Assembly: GCA_965601955.1 (NCBI GenBank)
Contig: OZ271855.1
Coordinates: forward strand, 1-64,000
Source: RHLJ01 sp965601955
GTDB taxonomy: Bacteria; Bacteroidota; Rhodothermia; Balneolales; Balneolaceae
Direction: 5' to 3'
Length of the DNA: 64,000 nucleotides
The first letter of the stretch is position 1, and every line of letters starts with the position of its first letter. The notes under the pieces were generated by a model. It did no database searches. It saw nothing but the letters and a program-made list of their open reading frames with translations, and had not been told where the DNA came from. Of this stretch, positions 52,982 through 59,906 are shown one piece after another. Position numbers and translations under genes: made by a program.

Positions 52982-53085
52982 TAACATTGTTCGTTCTGGT
53001 TGGATGGGCGCCATACCTGGATATGACTTATGTAGACTATTACCGCCGCCGCGGGAACCGGGGGGTCGGGATTCGAACAATGTTA
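52982..53085 (-). promoter_or_regulatory. Long-range 12-bp inverted repeat enclosing the Arg codons of the leader
   Basis: On the minus strand TAACATTGTTCG (53085-53074, inside leader codons 6-11) is perfectly complementary to CGAACAATGTTA (52993-52982). The 80-nt interior holds the Arg-rich end and stop of the leader ORF and an ATGGGCGCCAT palindrome-like segment. A short hairpin, GCTGT/ACAGC (52962-52978), follows. No T-run is visible, so any control would be translational or Rho-linked rather than a simple intrinsic terminator. Confidence 0.6.
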
Positions 53086-53105
53086 TGTGCAAGAGTGAAT
53101 TGCAT
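53040..53105 (-). CDS. Arginine operon leader peptide (Arg-codon-rich, 21 residues)
   Basis: A 21-codon ORF (ATG 53105, TAA 53042-53040) reads MQFTLAHNIV, then RIPTPRFPRRR. It has five Arg codons: one CGA (53075-53073), one CGG (53060-53058) and three consecutive CGG codons directly before the stop (53051-53043). It lies 98 nt upstream of the first arg-operon gene on the same strand. This is the design of attenuation leaders, where ribosomes stall when charged tRNA-Arg is scarce. No strong Shine-Dalgarno is visible, which is not unusual for this lineage. Function is inferred from codons and position. Confidence 0.7.
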   Translation of the reverse strand: MQFTLAHNIVRIPTPRFPRRR

Positions 53106-53187
53106 GCGTCAAAGAAACGGAATTGATTTTTTAAATCCAATAACCCTGTATAAAAGTTTTTGAAGCGGGTTTATTGCCCTGTTATTA

Positions 53188-53294
53188 GTCATCCCGGGCG
53201 GAGACCCGGGATTTGTAGGGGAAGACTCGTTGATCAAATACTATCTAACTCAACGGACCACGCTTTACAGATCCTGAAACAAGTTCAGGATGAC
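53188..53294. repeat. GTCATCC-type intergenic repeat with two hairpins
   Basis: It starts GTCATCCCGGGCGGAGACCCGGGAT, holding stem ATCCCGGG/CCCGGGAT (53191-53198 with 53205-53212). It ends with ATCCTGAA-acaag-TTCAGGAT (53271-53291) and GAC. Inverted GTC/GAC ends enclose about 105 bp, as in the other copies at 45222 and 57165. Confidence 0.65.
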
Positions 53295-53393
53295 TGGGGG
53301 ATCGGGGTGAGGAGAAAGGAACAAAACTCTTTTCAAAAGTTTTAACTAGGCATCTGCGACACTTTATGGGTATCATTGGCGTTAGATATCACG

Positions 53394-55082
53394 ATGAAAA
53401 AAGGGATTTACATATCGATTCTTATCATTTTTGCTGCACTCCCACTGCAAGGGATGGCTCAGGTTCAATCCGTAGAAGAACGGGAAGCTAAAACGGCATA
53501 TATCCAAGGGTTGGAAGCTTTCGAAAATGAAGAGTATGATATGGCTACTACCCTTCTTCTCCAGGCTTATGAACAGCTAAGAGGACAGTCGGGGCTTTCT
53601 TTTGCCCTGGCGGATGTATATTTGCAGCAAGATGACCTGGCTAATGCTGCCTTATATGGCAAAGAAGCGGTGACTATGGAGCCGGCAAATAAATGGTATC
53701 GGCTAAAGCTTGCCGAAATCTACCGAAGCGCCGGGCAAAACCAGGCTACGCTGGATGAACTAAACGCTCTTCTTGAATATCACCCGAATGACTATACCAC
53801 GCTATTTATGCTGGCTGATACTCAAAAGGAATATGGTGAGTTCATTCAGTCGAATAAGACACTGGATAAGATTTCAAACCTGACCGGTCCAAACCCGGTT
53901 GTGCTGTTAAGGAAATTTCAGAATTATGAAGCGATTGGGGACACAGAGTCAGCATTAGAGCAGCTTGAGCTTTTGAATGAGACAGAACCTGAAAACCTGA
54001 ATACACTGAATTTACTCGGTGAGTACCTGAACAGAGCTGGAAGAAAGCAGGAGGCCAAGAAATACCTCAACGATGCGTTATACCGCAATAGCCGTGACCC
54101 CCAGACATTAATAAACCTGGCTGGGATTTATATTGATGAGCAGCGATGGGATAGTGCAGGCACTATGCTTGGTAATTTCGTTTCGGACCCTATTATTGAA
54201 CCGGAGCAAAAACTGATGGTTGCCCAGTTCATGTATGCCAAACAGCAGAACAATCCATCCAGCGCTCAACTTCGAATCGAAACAGCCAGGATTCTGGATC
54301 TTTATACGGAAAGTGCCCCAGAGTATGGGCCTGCTTTTACGCTTGCCGGACAGTTCTATTCGCTCTCAGGAAATACTGAAAAAGCTCTTGAAAACCTGGC
54401 ACGAGCCAATGAACTCCTTCCCGAAGATGACATAGCCTGGAGACAGCGATTGCAGCTGTTACTGGGCGAACAACGACTTCAGGAGGCAATTGAAGTAGGT
54501 TTGGAAGCTGATAAGCATTCTCCAGAAGATGCTTTTATCCAGTTCTTCCTGGGAAATGCTTATTTATTGGATGGAAATTATACAGAAGCTGCAGCCTGGT
54601 TGGAACAGGCATCGCGAGCACCTGCTAGGCGGCCTTTTAAATCCATTATCTATTCTTCTCTTGGCGACGCTTATTCTGCTCTTGAAAATTTTGAAGACTC
54701 TGACCGGGTATATGAACTTGCTATCCGCTACGATGGCGATAATCATAATGCCATGAATAACTATGCATACAGTTTATCTGTACGGGAAGTAAACCTAGAG
54801 CGGGCCAAGGAACTGGCACTTAAAGCCATCGAAATGGATGCCGAGAACCCCGCTTATCTTGATACGGTTGGGTGGGTATATTTTAAATTGGGAGATTATG
54901 ACCGGGCACGGAGGTTTATCAGGGCTTCTGTTGATACCGGAGCAAATGATGCCGAAGTACTGGAACATCTCGGAGATGTGTATGAAAAACTGGATAATCT
55001 CCAGGAAGCGAAAAAATGGTGGAAACAAGCACTGGAAGCTGATAGTACAAGGGTTCATCTCCAGGAAAAAATCAACTCGTGA
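53394..55082 (+). CDS. Periplasmic TPR-repeat protein
   Basis: The 562-residue protein begins at ATG 53394 (a signal peptide MKKGIYISILIIFAALPLQ ends near GMAQ) and is then almost entirely tetratricopeptide repeats. Clear repeats are seen around 35-135, 190-270 and 340-555 (for example NAMNNYAYSL, NPAYLDTVGWVYFKLGDYDRA, DAEVLEHLGDVYEKLDNLQEA). It probably acts as a protein-interaction scaffold in the periplasm. The next gene overlaps its stop (GTGATG), and an EnvC-like gene follows, so the three may serve envelope maintenance together. Confidence 0.85.
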   Translation: MKKGIYISILIIFAALPLQGMAQVQSVEEREAKTAYIQGLEAFENEEYDMATTLLLQAYEQLRGQSGLSFALADVYLQQDDLANAALYGKEAVTMEPANKWYRLKLAEIYRSAGQNQATLDELNALLEYHPNDYTTLFMLADTQKEYGEFIQSNKTLDKISNLTGPNPVVLLRKFQNYEAIGDTESALEQLELLNETEPENLNTLNLLGEYLNRAGRKQEAKKYLNDALYRNSRDPQTLINLAGIYIDEQRWDSAGTMLGNFVSDPIIEPEQKLMVAQFMYAKQQNNPSSAQLRIETARILDLYTESAPEYGPAFTLAGQFYSLSGNTEKALENLARANELLPEDDIAWRQRLQLLLGEQRLQEAIEVGLEADKHSPEDAFIQFFLGNAYLLDGNYTEAAAWLEQASRAPARRPFKSIIYSSLGDAYSALENFEDSDRVYELAIRYDGDNHNAMNNYAYSLSVREVNLERAKELALKAIEMDAENPAYLDTVGWVYFKLGDYDRARRFIRASVDTGANDAEVLEHLGDVYEKLDNLQEAKKWWKQALEADSTRVHLQEKINS

Positions 55083-55837
55083 TGTTCCGTAATTCGCAAC
55101 TTCCTTTTTTATTCCTATTTGCCCTGCTCTTCATTTCCTGCCGGTCTACCCGACCTTTTGTGGATGCAAATTATAGCCCCTCCACGATTCCATCTGATTC
55201 TATTGTATATCAACTTCCAAATTATGAAGGAGAGATTCTATCAGCTAAAGGAAAAGGCAGGGCTGTTGTTAGTGAACCCGGAAACAGTGACCGGCTTACC
55301 ATAGAATTTGAAACAGATACCTCGCTTAGCCTTCTCACTATCAAAAACCGTATCGGCATTGAAGGCGGAAAAATGTTAGTGGATGAGGATTCAATTACCA
55401 TATACAGTAAGATTGATAAACTGGCTCAGCGAATGTCGGTGAATGATGGAAAGCTGACCAGCCTGAATGAGCTGGCTTCGGTAAACCTCTTGAATGTATT
55501 GAATTTCAAAATTTCGCCCGACCAGGTCACTAAAGTTTTTGCATCAGAAACGCATTATATGCTGGTACTAACCAACGGTGGAACTGCCCAGGTTGACATC
55601 AAAAAGCAGGTTATTACTAAGATCACGCAGCCTCCACAAGGTGATTCCCCTTACTCTTCTATTGAATACGAAAGCTATGGAGAGCTTGACGGCTACACTT
55701 TGCCACGAAAAATCACCATATTAAGCGCTAATGGTGCTTCAAAAGTACTTTTTCAAATACGGTCATTAGATATTAACCCCAGATCTGTAAACCTTACTAT
55801 AGATATTCCTAAAGACATTATAGTTCAACGGCTATGA
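55082..55837 (+). CDS. DUF4292-like lipoprotein (LolB-like fold)
   Basis: The 251-residue protein has a signal peptide with lipobox LFISC (Cys ~19). Its beta-rich body (AKGKGRAVVSEPGNSDRLTIEFETDTSLSLLTIKNRIGIEGGKMLVDED) fits DUF4292/LolA-LolB-like lipid-binding half-barrels found in this phylum. It may carry lipids or lipoproteins through the periplasm (inference). ATG 55082 shares its A with the TPR stop (TGATG); GTG 55079 is an alternative. It overlaps the next gene by 4 bp. Confidence 0.72.
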   Translation: MFRNSQLPFLFLFALLFISCRSTRPFVDANYSPSTIPSDSIVYQLPNYEGEILSAKGKGRAVVSEPGNSDRLTIEFETDTSLSLLTIKNRIGIEGGKMLVDEDSITIYSKIDKLAQRMSVNDGKLTSLNELASVNLLNVLNFKISPDQVTKVFASETHYMLVLTNGGTAQVDIKKQVITKITQPPQGDSPYSSIEYESYGELDGYTLPRKITILSANGASKVLFQIRSLDINPRSVNLTIDIPKDIIVQRL

Positions 55838-57156
55838 AAAGATCGAACCTTACATATGTTCTTGCCCCGCTTTGTTTCATATTAAGCTACTCTGCATTGG
55901 TTGAGGCTCAGACCTATGAAGAAAAGCGACAAAAAATCCTGGATGAGCAGGTAAATACAAGGGCTAAGATCAATGTGCTGGATGCGCGCATTAAAAGCTA
56001 TGAGCAACGTATAGGGCAATCCCAGAGCAGGTACGAAGAACTCTACAGGGAATACCAGAATATCAACCGGCTGATCTCTCTCCAGGATAATAAGCTGGAT
56101 AACCTGGAAACGGAGCAGGGGCAAATTCAGGAAGAGATTAGTATAACAGAAGATGAGATCGATTTACGCCAACGCGAATTGGACCAACTCATCCAAAACT
56201 ACAAGGACATCCTCCTCTATACTTACAAAAGAGGAAAAACCAGTAACCTGGAATTAGTTCTAAGCTCCCAATCCATTAACCAGATGTTGGTACGCTCTTT
56301 TTACCTCCAAAAACTGGAAGAGCAAAAAGTGAAGCAAGCCGAACAAATCACCATACGCAGGGCCGATTTGGAAGTGATTAAAGGGGAGCTTCAACAAAGT
56401 CACTTTAAGAATGAACTGATACTGGATGAAATTCTTTCTGAAAAAAGTAAACTAAGCGATCAACAGGTTACACAGCGGCAAAATGTGGAGAAGATTAAAG
56501 CACAAAGCGATGATCTGCTCTCTGAACTTAGAAAAACGAGGAAGGAGCGTGAAGATTTTGGCAATAGCCTGAGTTCATTGATCGAAGAAGAGGACAGAAT
56601 TCGACAAACCGAAAACGAACGCCTTGCGCGATTGGCAGAAGCTCGAAAAATAGCCGATGCTGCCAGAAGAGCTGATGAAGTGGCTAAGTACTCCACTCCT
56701 GTTACTTCTTCTTTTGTTTCTGATGAAACCCTGCTTGCTTATGAACAAAACTTTGCTGCCTCTAAGGGGAAATTGGATTGGCCAGTGAATAGCACCACGG
56801 TCTCGAAGAAATTTGGTATAACCAGAAATCCATTATACGGAACCAGGACCGAGCACCCTGGAATTAATATAGTTGCTGATGCCGGTTCAGAAGTAAAAGT
56901 GGTTGCCGACGGTTATGTATTTGCTGTACAGCCAACGCCTGGTTATGGCAATGTAGTTTTTGTAAAGCATGGTTCTTATTTCACTGTATATGGAAACCTA
57001 AGTGAAATATATGTCCAGAATACCAGCAATCTCAGAGCTGGAACTGTTATCGGAAAGTCCGGAACACAGGCTTCCGAGCTTGGGGAAACGCTCTTCTTTA
57101 TGGTCCGGAAAAATAATACGGACCTTAATCCCGAAGACTGGCTTTTTTCGAGATAA
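55834..57156 (+). CDS. EnvC-like murein hydrolase activator with degenerate M23 domain
   Basis: The 440-residue protein has a signal peptide (~1-25), a long coiled coil (~30-290) and a C-terminal LytM/M23 domain (~325-440). The zinc ligands of active M23 enzymes are altered: His341 is kept in HPGIN, but the aligned Asp is Asn345, the YxH motif reads YGNL (386-389) and the HxH-type motif reads LFFMVR (420-425). It therefore probably activates amidases rather than cutting murein, as EnvC does. The coiled coil would link it to the division machinery (inference). It is the last gene of a three-gene envelope operon. Confidence 0.88.
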   Translation: MKRSNLTYVLAPLCFILSYSALVEAQTYEEKRQKILDEQVNTRAKINVLDARIKSYEQRIGQSQSRYEELYREYQNINRLISLQDNKLDNLETEQGQIQEEISITEDEIDLRQRELDQLIQNYKDILLYTYKRGKTSNLELVLSSQSINQMLVRSFYLQKLEEQKVKQAEQITIRRADLEVIKGELQQSHFKNELILDEILSEKSKLSDQQVTQRQNVEKIKAQSDDLLSELRKTRKEREDFGNSLSSLIEEEDRIRQTENERLARLAEARKIADAARRADEVAKYSTPVTSSFVSDETLLAYEQNFAASKGKLDWPVNSTTVSKKFGITRNPLYGTRTEHPGINIVADAGSEVKVVADGYVFAVQPTPGYGNVVFVKHGSYFTVYGNLSEIYVQNTSNLRAGTVIGKSGTQASELGETLFFMVRKNNTDLNPEDWLFSR

Positions 57157-57164
57157 CTTCTATT

Positions 57165-57254
57165 GTCATTTCTCTCCCGACGAAGGTCGGGAGAGAAATC
57201 TAACGGGTTGCCTTGGTTTACTATCTTCAGATTCTTCGCTTTCACTCAGAATGA
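57165..57254. repeat. GTCATT-type intergenic repeat with strong hairpin
   Basis: A perfect 14-bp stem, ATTTCTCTCCCGAC / GTCGGGAGAGAAAT (57168-57181 with 57186-57199), has loop GAAG. The element ends with TTCTTCGCTTTCACTCAGAATGAC (57231-57254), inverse to the GTCATT start. It lies 8 bp after the EnvC-like gene and could terminate it. No T-run follows. Confidence 0.65.
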
Positions 57255-57319
57255 CTCTAACAATCATTGGAATTTGCACTCTAAAGTTAGAACTTCATTT
57301 CGAAACCTAACTCAACTCC

Positions 57320-57793
57320 ATGCTGGATAACCTCCCTAGATTTTCATTTTACCTATCAGGTGTATTCTTGCTCTCCGCAGCATTTACCATCTTTACTTCT
57401 GAATTACTTTTTCTCATTACCGACACTTCTTTTAAAGGCACTGCTTTTCTCATAGGCTTCGGTCTTGTATATATGAATATCGTGTTTGTAACCAGTCGAA
57501 GGTTTATGCGACGGCTTGATGGAGCTACCCCTGCTCCTTACGTAATTGGACTCCTGGTTGCGGTTCCACCTGTGATATGGATATTCATTTACGATTCTCC
57601 TCTCGATGCTCAGCAACGAATTATTTTTGCCATTGTTATGGCTCTGGCATGTTCCTTTGGTGCTTATTTTGGGCATAGCGCCGGGTTAAAAGCACAGGTT
57701 GTTTTCCAGCAAAAACTCGAGGAATATTTAAGAAACACAGGACGCCTCCCTGATGATTTGAAGCGCCCACACGATAATCTGAATAAAAACTAA
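57320..57793 (+). CDS. Small polytopic membrane protein of unknown function
   Basis: The 157-residue protein has four predicted transmembrane helices (~10-32, 38-58, 72-93, 100-122) followed by a charged cytoplasmic tail with an amphipathic stretch (FQQKLEEYLRNTGRLPDDLKR). I do not recognise the family. It ends 39 bp before a glycosyltransferase gene, and its products may act together in the membrane. No catalytic motif is visible. Confidence 0.65.
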   Translation: MLDNLPRFSFYLSGVFLLSAAFTIFTSELLFLITDTSFKGTAFLIGFGLVYMNIVFVTSRRFMRRLDGATPAPYVIGLLVAVPPVIWIFIYDSPLDAQQRIIFAIVMALACSFGAYFGHSAGLKAQVVFQQKLEEYLRNTGRLPDDLKRPHDNLNKN

Positions 57794-57832
57794 TGTTTCT
57801 TCTTGCCTGTACTTGTTGGTAAATTATCCGCT

Positions 57833-58828
57833 ATGGAAAAAGTAAGTACATCAAGCTCAGAATGGGCAGAATCAGTAGAAGAGACGTTGTTAAAACCTCT
57901 CCTTTCGCTGGTTGTTTGTGTGTATAACGAAGAGGGAAATATAAAGCCACTAATCAATAAGGTGTATAAAGCTCTAGAGGATATCGATTTCGAGCTCATT
58001 TATGTGGACGACGGCTCTTCCGACGGTACGGTTGATGCAATAAAAGAAAATGCCCGGCCCGGCATGAAGCTCATTGAGTTGCGCAAGAATTATGGCCAGA
58101 GCAGTGCACTTGCTGCCGGTATAGAGCACAGTCGTGGGAAATACATTGCGTTATTGGATGGGGACCTTCAAAATGATCCAATTGATATCCCCGCTATGAT
58201 CGATCTTTTGATATCAGAAGATGCGGATGTAGTAGCTGGCTATCGCATGAATAGAAAAGACGGGATGTTCCTCAGAAAGGTGCCCAGCAAGCTAGCCAAC
58301 TATTTGATTCGTAAATCTACCGGAATTCATATAAAAGATGCTGGCTGCACGCTAAAGGTTTTCAGGTCTGAGATAGCAAAGAACCTGGGACTTTATGGAG
58401 AATTGCACCGGTTTATTCCTGTACTTGCCCATCTGGAAGGTGCTCGAATAGTGCAAATGGGAGTTACCCACCACGAAAGAAGCTGGGGAGATTCCAAATA
58501 TGGAATAGGCCGTACCTTTAAAGTAGTAAGTGATCTACTCCTGATGTTATTCTTTCAAAACTACCTCTCCAAACCCATGCACTTATTTGGTACCCCGGGT
58601 TTAATCACATTTATTGCTGGTGTTATCATCAACTTGTACTTACTGGGATTGAAGATTATGGGCGGTGATATATGGGGCAAGCCTCTACTTATTTTAGGGA
58701 TGATTTTGCTGCTCGGCGGTATCCAGTTAATTACCACTGGTATTATCATAGAGATTTTAATCAGGATATATTATGAAGGGAGAAACAGGGCACCATATCA
58801 ATTACGAAATATCCATGTTTATGATTAA
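57833..58828 (+). CDS. GT2 family glycosyltransferase with C-terminal membrane segments
   Basis: The 331-residue protein is of the polyprenol-phosphate sugar transferase type (DPM1/GtrB/ArnC-like). The GT2 fold (~30-235) holds SLVVCVYNEEGN, YVDDGSSDGT, LLDGDLQNDP (DxD-like) and GDSKYGIGRTFKVVSD. Two hydrophobic segments near 250-275 and 285-315 anchor it in the membrane. ATG 57833 is preferred over a TTG at 57803. It would transfer a hexose or aminoarabinose to a lipid carrier for surface polysaccharide or lipid A. The following epimerase may make its sugar-nucleotide donor. Confidence 0.88.
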   Translation: MEKVSTSSSEWAESVEETLLKPLLSLVVCVYNEEGNIKPLINKVYKALEDIDFELIYVDDGSSDGTVDAIKENARPGMKLIELRKNYGQSSALAAGIEHSRGKYIALLDGDLQNDPIDIPAMIDLLISEDADVVAGYRMNRKDGMFLRKVPSKLANYLIRKSTGIHIKDAGCTLKVFRSEIAKNLGLYGELHRFIPVLAHLEGARIVQMGVTHHERSWGDSKYGIGRTFKVVSDLLLMLFFQNYLSKPMHLFGTPGLITFIAGVIINLYLLGLKIMGGDIWGKPLLILGMILLLGGIQLITTGIIIEILIRIYYEGRNRAPYQLRNIHVYD

Positions 58829-58881
58829 CCCGGTACAATGATTATTTCGTCAAACTCATTAACCTATACCTGCTATTGAGG

Positions 58882-59829
58882 ATGAATTATCTAATTACCG
58901 GAGCTGCAGGTTTTATTGGTTCCCATCTTACTGAAGCCCTTCTCAGCAATAATCATACGGTAACCGGATTTGATAATTTTGACGATTATTATGATCGATC
59001 AATAAAAGAGACGAACCTATTGACGGCGATAAAATCACCCGGATTCACTTTGATAGAAGGAGATTTAAGAAAGCCGAAAGATGTTACTTCACTATTTGAA
59101 GGTGTTCAATTTGATGCTGTTATACACCTTGCTGCAAAAGCAGGCGTCCGGCCTTCAATTGAAGCCCCAAAAGATTATTTCGAAGTAAATGTAAACGGGA
59201 CACTGAATCTACTTGAGGCGATGAGAACTTCTGGCCATAGAAATATGATTTTTGCCTCCAGTAGCTCTGTGTATGGCAACAATGAAAAGGTCCCCTTTGC
59301 AGAAGATGACCCGGTTGATAATCCAATCAGTCCTTATGCTGCTTCAAAGAAAGCTGGGGAGCTCCTTTGCAAAACCTATCATCACCTGTATGACTTTAAC
59401 ATTTTTGCTTTGCGCTTCTTTAGTGTATACGGCCCTCGCCAAAGGCCCGATATGGGAATTCATAAATTTATCCATTCTTTTTTGAATGGCAATCCTATTA
59501 CAATGTTTGGTGATGGATCCAGTAAAAGAGATTACACTTATATCGATGATATTATAGAAGGAACTCTAAAAGCAATTGAACGGTGTTTAGGTTTTGAGAT
59601 TATTAACCTGGGAGAATCCAAAACAGTTTCTTTAAAATCTTTGATAGAGCAGGTTAGATCAGTCACTCGGAAAGAGATAGAAATAAGAAAACTACCTATG
59701 CAACCTGGTGATGTTTTTGTAACGAATGCGGATATTGATAAGGCAAAGCGGATTCTTGGTTATGCGCCAAAAGTTGATATTGAAGAAGGGCTCAAAGCCC
59801 ATTTCGAGTATCTGAGTAGCCTGCAATGA
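58882..59829 (+). CDS. NAD-dependent sugar-nucleotide epimerase (UDP-glucuronate 4-epimerase-like)
   Basis: The 315-residue short-chain dehydrogenase has the Rossmann motif GAAGFIGSHL (7-16), the substrate segment AAKAGVRPSIEAP typical of UDP-glucuronate 4-epimerases, SSSSVYG (~124-130), the catalytic YAASK (Tyr ~152, Lys ~156) and RFFSVYGPRQRPDMGIH. It should convert a UDP-uronic acid or UDP-hexose. ATG 58882 is chosen over a TTG at 58876. It follows the glycosyltransferase by 53 bp on the same strand, and both are probably for cell-surface polysaccharide. Confidence 0.88.
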   Translation: MNYLITGAAGFIGSHLTEALLSNNHTVTGFDNFDDYYDRSIKETNLLTAIKSPGFTLIEGDLRKPKDVTSLFEGVQFDAVIHLAAKAGVRPSIEAPKDYFEVNVNGTLNLLEAMRTSGHRNMIFASSSSVYGNNEKVPFAEDDPVDNPISPYAASKKAGELLCKTYHHLYDFNIFALRFFSVYGPRQRPDMGIHKFIHSFLNGNPITMFGDGSSKRDYTYIDDIIEGTLKAIERCLGFEIINLGESKTVSLKSLIEQVRSVTRKEIEIRKLPMQPGDVFVTNADIDKAKRILGYAPKVDIEEGLKAHFEYLSSLQ

Positions 59830-59838
59830 TTCAATTAT

Positions 59839-59906
59839 CAATTTTTCAATTAAGAATTAGGATTGTGCCTGGTACTCCTAATTTTTAATTGATCATTGAA
59901 AAATTG
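59839..59906. repeat. AATTCTTAATTGA-type inverted repeat element
   Basis: The arms CAATTTTTCAA (59839-59849) and TTGAAAAATTG (59896-59906) are perfect inverses, and an inner TCAATTAAGAATTAGGA pairs with TCCTAATTTTTAATTGA with one mismatch. The ~68-bp element has the same core as the one at 31606-31701. It abuts the stop of the Ppx/GppA-HD gene and may double as a terminator. Confidence 0.75.

Larger units (their letters stand above)
52942..53393. other. Long intergenic region between the arg operon and TPR protein gene
   Basis: This ~450-bp divergent region holds, from left to right, the untranslated leader of the arg operon with its inverted repeat, the Arg-rich leader ORF (53040-53105, minus), a probable minus-strand promoter area around 53106-53160, and a dispersed repeat (53188-53294). 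The plus-strand promoter of the TPR gene must lie between about 53295 and 53393. I did not find consensus promoter boxes that I would name. Confidence 0.6.

Noticed and set aside
52898..53140. An 80-codon minus-strand ORF overlapping the leader region and the start of the GNAT gene.
   Set aside because: It runs out of frame through both the leader ORF and the GNAT gene, has no family features, and the 21-codon Arg-rich ORF explains the region better.
52954..53163. A 69-codon plus-strand ORF antisense to the leader region.
   Set aside because: It is antisense to the leader and its inverted repeat, with no recognisable protein features. It is a chance frame in GC-rich sequence.
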